From Burkholderiales bacterium (GTDB lineage Bacteria > Pseudomonadota > Gammaproteobacteria > Burkholderiales > Burkholderiaceae_C): a stretch of 64,000 nt of DNA. Of the stretch, positions 45,951-54,881 are shown in pieces (within the stretch, counting starts at the first letter, position 1; each line of letters opens with the position of its first letter). The notes under the pieces are model-generated. The model worked only from the letters and a program-made list of their open reading frames with translations, searched no databases and was not told the DNA's origin. Position numbers and translations under genes: made by a program. The stretch is from positions 1 to 64,000 of the forward strand of contig JAFKGE010000024.1 in the NCBI GenBank assembly GCA_017307865.1, read 5' to 3'.

Positions 45951-46036
45951 GCATCGTCGAGAACAAGTCGGGCCGGGCCATCGTCGCCAACGCCGGCCGC
46001 AACGGCAAGCCGAGCCTTGGGGCCATCCGCGCCGGG
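45951..46036 (+). pseudogene. decayed fragment of soxB
   Basis: The sequence GCATCGTCGAGAACAAGTCG and the next 40 bases match soxB at 44400-44459 with about six differences in 59 bases; translated, IVENKSGRAIVANAGRNGK against IVKNKSGQTIVTNAGSNGK in SoxB. There is no start or metal site, and flanking sequence does not align. It is the remnant of a duplicated soxB or of a transferred second copy. Confidence 0.75.
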
Positions 46037-46074
46037 CGCGTCGCGCGGGCCGCCAGTTGCCCGACACTCGGGCC

Positions 46075-46515
46075 ATGACCCTCAATCTCTTTGAACGTGA
46101 ACACCAGCGCATCGACGCCCTGCTGCACGCACACCTGCTGGACGTGGTCGGCGGCGACTTCAAGGGCGCGCGCCGCCGGCTCGCCCGTTGGCGCCAGGCG
46201 CTGAACGGCCACATCCAGATCGAGCAAACCCGCCTGCTGCCCCACGTGCCCGCAGGCGCGCGCTGGGACGCCCGCGTCTACCAGCTGGAGCACGATCGCA
46301 TCGCCCTGCTGGCCGACGAGTACGCCGCGCGCGTGCAAGCCGCTGCCGCGCGCCCACCGCAAGGCAGGCAGGCGCGCCGGCAGGCCGTGCTGGACCTGCT
46401 GGACGCCGCGCACTCCTTGCGTCATCTGCTGGAGCACCATCACCAGCGCGAGGAGATGGCGCTGGCGCATGAGTTGCCGGCGGTGTTGCAGGCGGCGGCT
46501 TGGGCAGCTGGATAA
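46075..46515 (+). CDS. hemerythrin-like domain protein
   Basis: A 146-residue all-helical protein with the histidine/glutamate pattern of hemerythrin-like domains: FEREHQRID, LNGHIQIEQTRLLPHV, EHDRIALLADE, and LLEHHHQREEMAL. Such domains bind a diiron centre that can sense oxygen or nitric oxide or store iron. It lies between the soxB fragment and the gsp locus, with no clear operon partner. No regulatory output domain is attached. Confidence 0.82.
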   Translation: MTLNLFEREHQRIDALLHAHLLDVVGGDFKGARRRLARWRQALNGHIQIEQTRLLPHVPAGARWDARVYQLEHDRIALLADEYAARVQAAAARPPQGRQARRQAVLDLLDAAHSLRHLLEHHHQREEMALAHELPAVLQAAAWAAG

Positions 46516-46549
46516 ACCAGGGCGTGCTCCGAAACAGGTGGACGCTTTG

Positions 46550-46606
46550 GTTTTTATAGCTGACAGCGATTTCTGGACGGGCGCCAGAGCCCGATTTGAT
46601 TCAAAA
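46550..46606 (+). repeat. dispersed intergenic repeat, copy 8
   Basis: TTTTTATAGCTGACAGCGAT, then CTGGACGGGCGCCAGAG and CCCGATTTGATTCAAAA. It lies between the converging hemerythrin and gspE genes. Confidence 0.7.
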
Positions 46607-46608
46607 CC

Positions 46609-48009
46609 TCAATCCCGCGTCACGCGCAACACTTCCTCGCGGCTGGTGATGCCTTGCGCGATCAGGCGCTCGCCGTCCTCGCGCATCAGCTGCATGCCTT
46701 TGGCCAGCGCGGCGCTGCGGATGTCGGCCTCGGCGGCCTGGCCGTGGACTTGGGCGCGGATGGCGTCGTCGACCACCAGCAGCTCGAACACGCCGGTGCG
46801 GCCCTGGTAGCCGGTGTGGCCGCAGGCGTCGCAACCCTTGCCAATGCACGCCGTGCAGTATTTGCGCACCAGCCGCTGCGCCAGCACGCCCAGCAAGGAC
46901 GAGGAGAGCAAGAAGGGCTCCACGCCCATGTCGGTCAGGCGCGTGACGGCGCTGGCGGCGTCGTTGGTGTGCAGGGTGGCCAGCACCAGGTGACCGGTCA
47001 GGCTGGCCTGGATGGCGATTTGCGCGGTCTCGATGTCGCGGATCTCGCCGATCATCACGATGTCGGGGTCTTGCCGCAGGATGGCACGCAGCGCGCGGGC
47101 GAAGCTCAGCTCGATGCGCGGGTTGACCTGGGTCTGGCCGACACCGGGCAGCTCGTACTCGATCGGGTCTTCCACCGTCATGATGTTGTTGTGCGCCGCG
47201 TCCAGGCGCGCCAGGCTGGCGTACAGCGTGGTGGTCTTGCCGCTGCCGGTGGGGCCGGTGACCAGGACGATGCCGTGCGGCTGGGCGATCAGATGCTCGA
47301 ATTTTTGTAGCACATCGCCCTGCATGCCGACCGACTCCAGGCTGATGCGGCTCTCGGATTTGTCGAGCAGGCGCAGCACCGCGCGCTCGCCGTGCGCGCT
47401 GGGAATGGTGGACACCCGCACGTCGATGGCGCGCGTGCCCAGGCGCAGGCTGATGCGCCCGTCCTGCGGCAGGCGCTTTTCGGCGATGTCCAGGTCGGCC
47501 ATGATCTTCAGGCGCGAGATCAGCGCCGCGTGCAGCGCGCGGTTGGGCTGCACCACCTCGCGCAGCGCGCCGTCGACGCGAAAGCGCACGCTGCTGTGGC
47601 GCTCGTAGGGCTCGATGTGGATGTCGCTGGCGCCGTCGCGCGCGGCCTGCGTCAGCAGGGCGTTGAGCATGCGGATGATGGGGGCGTCGTCGGCGGCTTC
47701 CAGCAGGTCTTCGACGGCGGGCAGCTCCTGCATGATGCGCGAGAGGTCGGCGTCGCTCTCGACCTCGCTCACCACGGCGGCGGCGCTGGATTCGGCCTGC
47801 GAATAGGCGCTGCTGATGCGCTGCGCCAGCGTGGGCGCGTCGAGTTGCTGCAGCTGCAGCGCCGTGGCGTCGCCGCCGTGCTGGCGCAGCACCTCGCCCA
47901 GGTGGGCGGGCTCGGGCGCGCCGTCGTGCCACAGCGTCAGCTGCCCGCCGTCGTCCTGCAGCAGCAGGCGCGCCGCGCGGGCAAAGGCATAGGGCAGGGG
48001 GTAGCGCAT
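46609..48009 (-). CDS. gspE: type II secretion ATPase GspE
   Basis: GspE is the cytoplasmic motor for pseudopilus assembly. The 466-residue product has Walker A GPTGSGKTTT near residue 250, Asp box (RQDPDIVMIGEIRDIET), His box (LTGHLVLATLHTND) and a zinc-type CTAC...CDAC set near 385-400, followed by GHTGYQGRTGVFELL. It is the last gene of the minus-strand gsp run, 2 bp after gspD. In related gsp loci gspF follows; here the strand switches to the hemerythrin gene. Confidence 0.94.
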   Translation of the reverse strand: MRYPLPYAFARAARLLLQDDGGQLTLWHDGAPEPAHLGEVLRQHGGDATALQLQQLDAPTLAQRISSAYSQAESSAAAVVSEVESDADLSRIMQELPAVEDLLEAADDAPIIRMLNALLTQAARDGASDIHIEPYERHSSVRFRVDGALREVVQPNRALHAALISRLKIMADLDIAEKRLPQDGRISLRLGTRAIDVRVSTIPSAHGERAVLRLLDKSESRISLESVGMQGDVLQKFEHLIAQPHGIVLVTGPTGSGKTTTLYASLARLDAAHNNIMTVEDPIEYELPGVGQTQVNPRIELSFARALRAILRQDPDIVMIGEIRDIETAQIAIQASLTGHLVLATLHTNDAASAVTRLTDMGVEPFLLSSSLLGVLAQRLVRKYCTACIGKGCDACGHTGYQGRTGVFELLVVDDAIRAQVHGQAAEADIRSAALAKGMQLMREDGERLIAQGITSREEVLRVTRD

Positions 48010-48011
48010 GG

Positions 48012-50333
48012 CTACGGCGTGGTGCGCGTCAGGCTGGCGCCGGGATCGCTGGTTTCGCCGCTGGCGGGCATCTGGATCAGCGGCGGCGGCGGGGCCGGCC
48101 GGCTCCAGCCCTGGCCCGCCTGCGTCGGCGCCACGGCCGGCAGCACGGGCGCCTGGTTGATCTGCAGCACGCTGCTGGGCTCGGGCTGGGTGTGGCTCTG
48201 GGCGGCGCGCATCAGGTCGTAGCGGCTGAGCGAGAAGGCCTCGCTGTCCACCGCGTCGCGCACCACCACCGGGCGCAAGAACACCATCAGGTTGCTCTTG
48301 GTGATGCTGCGGTTGCGGCTCTTGAACAGGTTGCCCAGCACCGGGATGTCGCCCAGGCCGGGCACCTTGTTCTCGCCCTCGGTGTATTGGTCTTCCATCA
48401 GCCCGCCCAGCACCACGATGGCGCCGTCGTCCACCAGCACGCTGGACTCGATGGCGCGCTTGTTGGTGATGATGCCCTGCGGCGAGCCGATCGAGGTGGG
48501 GTCGACGTCCGAGGCCTCCTGGTAGATCACCATCTTGACGGTGCCGTTCTCGCTGATCTGCGGGCGCACGCGCAGCGTCAGGCCGACGTCCTTGCGCTCG
48601 TAGGTCTGGAACGGGTTGACGGTGCCGCCGCTGGCGCCGGTGTTGGTGAAGCTGCCGGTGACGAAGGGCACGTTGCGGCCGACGATGATCTTGGCCTCCT
48701 CGTTGTCCAGCGTCAGCAGGGTGGGCGTGGACAGCACGTTGCCGGTGCCCGTGTTCTGCATGAAGTTGGCCAGCGCGCCCAGCGTGAACAGGCCGTTGAC
48801 GCGGTGCCCCAGCCCCAGGTTGAGGCCCTGCGGCGGCATGATCAGGTTTTGCGTCGACGGCTTGCCGTTGGCGAACTGGCCGATCAGGTTGAGGATGTTG
48901 TCGCTGCCGGCGCCGTAGTTGGTGCCGATGATGCCGACGTTGCTGCCGGTGCGGCTGCCCAGCAGGCCCTGCCACTGGATGCCGAACTCGGCCGCCTTGT
49001 CGGCGCGCACCTCGGCGATCAGGCTTTCGATGAACACCTGGGCGCGGCGCTGGTCCAGCTTGTCGATGACGGCGCGCAGCTCGCGGTACACCGGCTCGGG
49101 CGCGCTGATGATGAGCGAGTTGGTGGCCGGGTCGGCCTGGATCTGCCCGCCGGTGGACGGCTGGTTGTTGCCCTCGGCGTCGATGCTGGGGCCGCTGGCC
49201 AGGCCGTTGCCGGCGTTGGCGCCGGTGGCCATCAGGTTGTTGCCGCCGCTGGGCCGCGGCGACGCGCTGGCGCCGCCGCCGCCACCGGCGGCCGCGCCGC
49301 CCGCGGTGGCGGCGCTTTGGCCCGGCAGCGCGGCCAGGGCGGCGCGCAGGGTCACGGCCAGCTTGGCGGCGTCGGCGTTCTTCAGGTAGACGACGTGGAT
49401 GTTGCTGCCGTCACCGGCGGCGCTGCGCGCGGGCGGCTGGTCGAGTTGCTCGATCAGCGAACGCGCCAGCGCCAGCCGCGCCGGGTTGGCCGCGCGCAGA
49501 ATGATGGCGTTGCTGCGCGGCTCGGGCAGCACCGCCGTGGGGTAGCCGCCGGCGTCGCCACCGCCGGCGGCGGTGCGCACGGCGGCGACGGGCTGGCCGG
49601 GTGCGGCGCTGGGCGCCAGCGCCGCGCCGCCGCCGGTCTCCAGCAGGCGCGCCACCAGCGGCGCCAGGTCGGAGGCCACGGCGTGTTTGAGGGGCACCAC
49701 CTCCACCCCGGTGGCGTGCGCCACGTCCAGCGCGGCGATGATGCGCGCGATGCGCTGCAGGTTGTCGCCGTAGTCGGTGATCACCAGCGCGTTGGTGCCG
49801 GGGTTGACGTTGATGGTGTTGTTGGGGCTGATCAGCGGGCGCAGCACCGGCACCAGGTTGTTGGCGTTCTCGTGCGTCAGGCGAAAGATCTGCGTCTGGA
49901 TCTGCCCGCCGCCCTTGACGGTGCCGGCCGACACGCTGGCGGCCTGCAGCTTGGCCTCGGCCTCGGGCAGCACCAGCGCCATGCCGTCGTGCTGCACCAG
50001 CGCAAAGCCCTGGATGCGCAGCTGCGCGGCAAACAGGTCCAGCGCCTGCGCGGCCGTCACCGGCACCGTGCTGCTGAGCGTGATGGTGCCCTTGACGCGC
50101 GGGTCCACCACCACGTTGCGCCCGGTCAGCGTGGCCATGGTGCGCGCCACGGCGTCGATCTCGGCGTCGACGAAGTCCAGCGTGACGCGGCCGCCCGCGG
50201 CGGCCTTGGCGCCTTCGGTGCTGGCCGCCGCGCGGGCAGGCGCCGGGCCGGCGGCGTGCGCGCCCGTGGCCAGCGCCAGCAGCAGGCCGGCCAGCAGGGG
50301 GTGCAGCGAAAATCGAGCGGTGGAGCGGGCCAT
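48012..50333 (-). CDS. gspD: type II secretion outer-membrane secretin GspD
   Basis: GspD forms the outer-membrane gate. The 773-residue product has a signal peptide, an N0 domain (VTLDFVDAEIDAVARTMATLTGRN in sections), N1-N3 KH-like domains (AVLPEPRSNAIILRAANP, and LIISAPEPVYRELRAVIDKLDQRRAQVFIESLIAEV), a Gly/Ser-rich insert in N3 (about 370-430), and the C-terminal secretin domain ending in VPGLGDIPVLGNLFKSR. I use the ATG at 50331-50333; another in-frame start lies 30 bp upstream. Confidence 0.93.
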   Translation of the reverse strand: MARSTARFSLHPLLAGLLLALATGAHAAGPAPARAAASTEGAKAAAGGRVTLDFVDAEIDAVARTMATLTGRNVVVDPRVKGTITLSSTVPVTAAQALDLFAAQLRIQGFALVQHDGMALVLPEAEAKLQAASVSAGTVKGGGQIQTQIFRLTHENANNLVPVLRPLISPNNTINVNPGTNALVITDYGDNLQRIARIIAALDVAHATGVEVVPLKHAVASDLAPLVARLLETGGGAALAPSAAPGQPVAAVRTAAGGGDAGGYPTAVLPEPRSNAIILRAANPARLALARSLIEQLDQPPARSAAGDGSNIHVVYLKNADAAKLAVTLRAALAALPGQSAATAGGAAAGGGGGASASPRPSGGNNLMATGANAGNGLASGPSIDAEGNNQPSTGGQIQADPATNSLIISAPEPVYRELRAVIDKLDQRRAQVFIESLIAEVRADKAAEFGIQWQGLLGSRTGSNVGIIGTNYGAGSDNILNLIGQFANGKPSTQNLIMPPQGLNLGLGHRVNGLFTLGALANFMQNTGTGNVLSTPTLLTLDNEEAKIIVGRNVPFVTGSFTNTGASGGTVNPFQTYERKDVGLTLRVRPQISENGTVKMVIYQEASDVDPTSIGSPQGIITNKRAIESSVLVDDGAIVVLGGLMEDQYTEGENKVPGLGDIPVLGNLFKSRNRSITKSNLMVFLRPVVVRDAVDSEAFSLSRYDLMRAAQSHTQPEPSSVLQINQAPVLPAVAPTQAGQGWSRPAPPPPLIQMPASGETSDPGASLTRTTP

Positions 50334-50378
50334 GGGCGGGGCGGTTCGGTGAGCAGGGGGCACTGTAGCAAATGGGGT

Positions 50379-51173
50379 CTAGCTGAACGAGAGGATCGCG
50401 CGGTCGCCTTCGCGCCGGCCCAGGATGTTGAGCAGGTTGGCCAGCTGCCCCTGCAGGCCGGGCGCGGCGCTGGCCTCGCCCTGAAAGCTCAGGCGCTGGC
50501 CCACCCAGCGGCCGCTGCCGGACAGGCGCAGGCCGCCGTCCAGCGTCGACAGGTTGACGCCGATGTCGCTGCCGCCGCGCAGCACCAGCTGGTACGAGCC
50601 CATGGGCCGCAGCGTGGACAGGCGCGAGGACAGCGCGCGCGCCGTCAGCGTGGCGCCGCCGTCCAGCTGCAGCCGGCCGGCCAGCCAGCGGGCCACCAGG
50701 CCCTGCGTGACCAGGTCGAGTTCGCCCTCGGGCGCGATGGTGTTGAAGGGCGTGCCCAGGCCCGCCAGCACGGCGGCCGGCCAGTGCGAGGCGCCGTCGG
50801 CCACCTGCAGCTGCACGCCGCCCCAGCGCGGGCTGACGCGCAGCAGCAGGCCGTCGGCGGCCGTGCAGCAGTCCAGCGTCAGGCGCGCCTGCGCGCCGCT
50901 CCAGGTGGGCGCCAGGCGCCAGTGCAACTGGCCGGGCAGGGCGGCGCGGTCGCGGCTGTCGGCGCCGCCGGCCAGCGCCAGCCGGGCCGAGCCGGCCCAC
51001 ACGCGCCCGCTGGGCTCCAGCAGCTGCAGATGGCCGCTGCTGGCCTGGGCCACGGCGGCGGCCAGCCAGCGCGCCGGCGCGGCGACGGTGATCGTCAGCA
51101 GCAGGCCCAGCACGGCGCCCAGCGCGGCCCAGCGCCAAGCCGTGGCGGCTGCCGGCGCGCGGCGTGGCGTCAC
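50379..51173 (-). CDS. gspN: type II secretion protein GspN
   Basis: GspN is an accessory inner-membrane protein present in some T2SS. The 264-residue product has one N-terminal membrane helix (AALGAVLGLLLTITVAAPARWL) and a periplasmic domain with GSARLALAGG, LHWRLAP and a C-terminal GEASAAPGLQGQLANLLNILGRR segment. It is identified mainly by position between gspM and gspD and by length; sequence conservation in the family is low. Confidence 0.83.
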   Translation of the reverse strand: MTPRRAPAAATAWRWAALGAVLGLLLTITVAAPARWLAAAVAQASSGHLQLLEPSGRVWAGSARLALAGGADSRDRAALPGQLHWRLAPTWSGAQARLTLDCCTAADGLLLRVSPRWGGVQLQVADGASHWPAAVLAGLGTPFNTIAPEGELDLVTQGLVARWLAGRLQLDGGATLTARALSSRLSTLRPMGSYQLVLRGGSDIGVNLSTLDGGLRLSGSGRWVGQRLSFQGEASAAPGLQGQLANLLNILGRREGDRAILSFS

Positions 51174-51234
51174 CGATGAACCTCCGTGCTTCGCATGGCG
51201 GTGCGAGCCCCCTTCGGCGCGGCCGGGCGGGGGC

Positions 51235-51753
51235 TCATGAGGGCAGGCTGAGCGACAGCGTGCCGCTCCAGTGCACGGCGGCGCCGGGCGCGGCGTCGCC
51301 GCTGCGCGTCAGGCGGGCGTCCAGCGGCACGGCGCGCGCGCTGGCGCGCACGTCGGCCAGCCAGTCGGCCAGGTCTTGCGCCGACGCCTGCGTGAGCGTG
51401 ACCTGCGCGCGTTCGCCGGCCAGGCTGAGCTGGGCGGTGTTGCCCAGGCGCTGGCGCGTGGCGGTCTCCAGCGCGGCGACGGCGGTGTCGCGGGCCAGGC
51501 GCGGCTGTGCCTTCAGCGCCTCGGCCTCGCGCTGCCAGCGCTGCATCTGCTGGGCCTGGGCCTGCAGTTCGGCGCGCTGGGCCGGCGCGGCGCGCAGCGT
51601 GGCCAGCGCCGGCGCCAGCGCCAGCCACCACAGCAGCGCCAGGCCGAGCACGGCGGCGGCCAGCGCGAGGCCACGGCGCTCGCGCGGCTGCAGGGCGGCC
51701 CAGGCGGCGGCCAGGCGGGCGGCGGGCTGGTCGGGATTTGTGGTGTCGCTCAT
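51235..51753 (-). CDS. gspM: type II secretion protein GspM
   Basis: GspM stabilises GspL in the inner-membrane platform. The 172-residue product has a short cytoplasmic N-terminus, one membrane helix (LALAAAVLGLALLWWLALAPALA, about 28-50), a periplasmic coiled coil (QRAELQAQAQQMQRWQREAEALK) and a ferredoxin-like end. It overlaps gspL by ATGA. Confidence 0.88.
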   Translation of the reverse strand: MSDTTNPDQPAARLAAAWAALQPRERRGLALAAAVLGLALLWWLALAPALATLRAAPAQRAELQAQAQQMQRWQREAEALKAQPRLARDTAVAALETATRQRLGNTAQLSLAGERAQVTLTQASAQDLADWLADVRASARAVPLDARLTRSGDAAPGAAVHWSGTLSLSLPS

Positions 51754-52967
51754 GGCGCGGCCCCTTCGCGCAGCACGGCGCCTTGCGCGTCGGTGTCCAG
51801 CCGGTAGCCCAGCGGGCGCAGCTGGCGGCGCGCCTGCTCCAGCGCGCTGGCCGACAGCTGCACGCCGCGCACGCGCAGCTCGCCCGGCGCGTATTCGAAG
51901 GCGGTGGGCACGGCGTCGGCGCCCGCGTGCTGCGCCCAGGCGCCCAGCATGGGGCCCAGGTCGCGCGGCGAGGCGGCGCCGGTGTCGCGCCGCAGGCTGG
52001 CCAGCTCGCGTGCCATCTGCACCGGCGCGTCGACCACCACCTTGACCTGCGGGAAGCTCTGCGTCAGCGCGGCGTCGATCTGCGTGCGGCGCGCGGCCAG
52101 CTCGCCGCGGGTCTGCCAGGCGGCGACGTTCAGGCCCACGATCTGCACCAGCAGCAGCAGCCCCAGGCCCCAGCGCGCCGCGCGCCAGGCGCTCGCGTGC
52201 CAGAACGTGCGCCAGGCGGCCCCCGCCTGGCGCGAGGCGCGGGCGGCGCCGGTGCGCGCCAGCTCGCCCTGCGCCAAATCCCCGCGCGTGGCGCTGGCCT
52301 GCAGCAGGCGCTGGGCCGGGGTTTGCAACGTGGGCGGGCGGCCCGCCACCTGCTCGGCCAGGGCGGCCACGGCCGGCTCGGCCTGCACCTGGGCCGTGGC
52401 CAGCGCGTCGCCCCCGCGCGCCTGCAGCAGCGCCAGCGTGCCGGCGCTCCAGGGCAGGGCCTGGGCGCCGCCGTCGGGGCCACCGGCGACCAGCAACTGC
52501 GCGCGCTCGGGCTCGCCGATGAAGTCGAGCTGCAGCGCGCCCGGCTCGGGACTGCGCTCGGGCACGATGCGCGCCACCGGCCGGCCGGCGGCGTCCAGCG
52601 CCCGCAGGTGCGCGAGCAGCGCCTCGCGCCGACACACGGCGACCCAGGCCGGGCCGCCGGCGCCGGCATCGGGGCCGAGCGCGAAGTGCAGTTGCTCGGG
52701 CTCGTCCAGCAATTGGTCTTCGAGCAGGCCGACCAGGGTGGCACGCAGCCGCGGCGAGCGCGGGCCCACGCCGCGCGGCAGCTGCACGCGGTGCCAGGAC
52801 AGCTGCGCGGCGGGCAGCACCGCCACCACCTCGACGCCGCGCCCGGCGGCGGGCAGCAGCTCGGCCGACGCCGTGCCGTGCGCGCTCAGCTGCTGGCCGT
52901 CGGCCGACGTCGCCCAGGCGTAGGGCGAGGCGGGGCCGGGCGGCAGGGCGAGGATCAGCAGGCTCAT
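51750..52967 (-). CDS. gspL: type II secretion protein GspL
   Basis: GspL links the ATPase GspE to the inner membrane. The 405-residue product has a cytoplasmic actin-like domain (about 1-245), one membrane helix (RWGLGLLLLVQIVGLNVAAW, about 260-282) and a periplasmic ferredoxin-like domain. I start it at the ATG at 52965-52967 (MSLLILALPPG); the frame runs further upstream but without family features. Confidence 0.9.
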   Translation of the reverse strand: MSLLILALPPGPASPYAWATSADGQQLSAHGTASAELLPAAGRGVEVVAVLPAAQLSWHRVQLPRGVGPRSPRLRATLVGLLEDQLLDEPEQLHFALGPDAGAGGPAWVAVCRREALLAHLRALDAAGRPVARIVPERSPEPGALQLDFIGEPERAQLLVAGGPDGGAQALPWSAGTLALLQARGGDALATAQVQAEPAVAALAEQVAGRPPTLQTPAQRLLQASATRGDLAQGELARTGAARASRQAGAAWRTFWHASAWRAARWGLGLLLLVQIVGLNVAAWQTRGELAARRTQIDAALTQSFPQVKVVVDAPVQMARELASLRRDTGAASPRDLGPMLGAWAQHAGADAVPTAFEYAPGELRVRGVQLSASALEQARRQLRPLGYRLDTDAQGAVLREGAAP

Positions 52968-53069
52968 GGCGGGATGGTCGATTGTAGGGTGGGGGTGGGC
53001 TTGGAAGCCCGTCCATGGGCCGTCTGGGTGATGCAAAAATCGGAGCGGCTGGCGCGCATCATCATTGGC

Positions 53070-53131
53070 ATTTGAATGAATTTGTATTTGAAAGCCAGGA
53101 TGGACAAGCGCCGACAGCTATTGTTTTTGCA
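53070..53131 (-). repeat. dispersed intergenic repeat, copy 9
   Basis: On the minus strand: AACAATAGCTGTCGGCGCTT, then GTCCATCCTGGCTTTCAAA. It lies between gspK and gspL and ends 2 bp before the gspK stop. Confidence 0.65.
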
Positions 53132-53132
53132 G

Positions 53133-54179
53133 TCACTGGCCGGCGGCCGGCACCGTCAGGGCGCTGCGTGCGCGCCACAGCGTGCGCACCTGGCGGCCGC
53201 GCACGTCGGTGGCGCGCTGCACCACGGCGACTTCTTCCAGCGCCACGTCGTCCAGCCGCAGGCGACCGCGGATCTCGAAGAAGCTGGAGTTGACCGAGGT
53301 CCAGTCCAGGCTCAGCTGGCCCATGGTCACGCCCAGGTCGGTGGCGGCCTGGCCCGGCGTGGTCAGGCGGTTTTGCGTGCGCAGGGCGACCAGGCGCTCG
53401 GCCTGCGCGCGGTCGAGCTCGGGCACGGCGGCGTAGATCACCTCGGCCGGGGCGGTGTTGAGGTTGACCGGCGTGGCCTGGTTGCCCGCCAGCGGCAGCA
53501 CCGTGACGTAGGGGCGCAGCAGCGCCAACGTGCGGGGAGCGAGCCCCAGCCAGGCCAGCTGCTCGAAGCGCGCCGGCAGCAGGGGTGCGTCGGCGCCGTC
53601 CGCCGGCGTGCCGGCCGCTGCCTGCTGGGCCCGCGCCAGCGCGCGCTGCAGGCCGCCCAGCTCCTGGCTGGGCAGGCCCAGTTGCTCGAACAGGCGGGTG
53701 AAGCGCGCCAGCGCGGCCAGCTGCTGCTCGCCATTGCCGGCCACCAGGTTCATCACGTTCAGGCGCGCCTGCAGGTCGCTGATCTGGCCCGAGACGAAGG
53801 CCTCGCGGTCGACCGCCGCGCTGGCCTCGCCGGCGGCCAGGAAGGTGGACAGGCGCGCCTCGGCCAGCGGCACGGCCCAGGGCTCGGTCAGGTCGTCGAC
53901 CAGCTGGTTCTTGCGGCTGTCCTCGTTCAGGTCGCCCTGCAGGATCAGGCGCCCCCAGTCCAGCGCGCCGGTCAGGATCCAGTCGGACTGCGCGCGCGCG
54001 CGCTCGGCGCGCTCCACCTCCACCCCGCGCCACTGGCGCCACAGCGCGCCGGCCGCCAGCGTGGCGACCAGGGCGACGGTGATCATGGCCATCAATAGAG
54101 CTGCCCCGGATTGGCGACAGGCGATGCGGGCCTCCTCGGAGGGCAGCGCATCCGCAGCAGGGGAGCGTGGGGGCCTCAT
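53133..54179 (-). CDS. gspK: type II secretion minor pseudopilin GspK
   Basis: GspK caps the pseudopilus tip with GspI and GspJ. The 348-residue product begins with a prepilin-type segment (SGAALLMAMITVALVATLAAG, about 24-44) and has the large alpha-domain typical of GspK, including QISDLQARLNVMNLV and PVNLNTAPAEVIYAAVP. The leader of about 22 residues is long and includes part of a repeat also present in gspJ. It overlaps gspJ by ATGA. Confidence 0.9.
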   Translation of the reverse strand: MRPPRSPAADALPSEEARIACRQSGAALLMAMITVALVATLAAGALWRQWRGVEVERAERARAQSDWILTGALDWGRLILQGDLNEDSRKNQLVDDLTEPWAVPLAEARLSTFLAAGEASAAVDREAFVSGQISDLQARLNVMNLVAGNGEQQLAALARFTRLFEQLGLPSQELGGLQRALARAQQAAAGTPADGADAPLLPARFEQLAWLGLAPRTLALLRPYVTVLPLAGNQATPVNLNTAPAEVIYAAVPELDRAQAERLVALRTQNRLTTPGQAATDLGVTMGQLSLDWTSVNSSFFEIRGRLRLDDVALEEVAVVQRATDVRGRQVRTLWRARSALTVPAAGQ

Positions 54180-54881
54180 GACCCACCTCCAAAGTCCAGC
54201 CGGACCCAGTCCAGCGTGACCGGCCCCGTCACCGCCTGGCCGGGCGCCAGCACCAGCAGCAGGCGCACGGCGTCGGGCAGGGCCTGGGCGGCGCCGGGGT
54301 CGGGGCTGGACAGGGGGTTGGTCCAGGCGTTGCCGCGAAAGTAGTGCAGCTGCCAGTTCAGTGTGGACGCCACGGCGGCGACGCTGGCGTTGGGGTTGCC
54401 GGGGTCGGCCGCGGCGCCGGCCTCGGCCCAGCGCGCGGCGGCGTCCCAGGCCGCCTGCCAGGCGCGCAGCGACTGCACCGGCGCCGACTGCCAGCGCAGC
54501 CACTGGCCGTCGTCGGCGCGGCGCGCCCAGGCCACCACGCGCAGGCCGGCGGCGGCGTCGGCGCCGGTGCGGGTGATGCGCAGCACGCGCCCGTCCCAGG
54601 CCAGGCTGCGCTGCGGCGCCGCGGCCGGCGCGGGCGTGGCGCCGGGAGTGACGGTGGGCGCGGGCGTGGCGGTGGGCCAGATCATCATGGCGTCCAGGTC
54701 GGCGCGCCACTGCGCCAGGCCGGCCTGCAGCGTCAACACCTCGTCGGTGTGGCGCCCGGTGGCCTGCTGCGCGCGCGCCATGCCGTCGATGCCGCGCCAG
54801 GTCAGCGCCGCCATCACGGCCAGGATGGCCAGGGCGACCAGCACTTCGACCAGAGTAAAGCCCCCACGCTCCCCCGCTGCG
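54153..54881. repeat. 22-bp inverted repeat bracketing the mature GspJ coding region
   Basis: Left arm 54153-54174 and right arm 54860-54881 are inverted copies with 21 of 22 positions identical (right arm starts GCCCCCACGCTCCCCCGCTG). The right arm encodes the GspJ cleavage-site residues; the left arm encodes the GspK N-terminus. Similar GC-rich elements occur near ilvA, so these may be copies of one dispersed family. Confidence 0.65.

Noticed and set aside
48192..51179. A 995-codon plus-strand frame opposite gspD and gspN.
   Set aside because: Gln/Gly/Arg-rich antisense sequence with no start signal or domain; gspD and gspN are clear.
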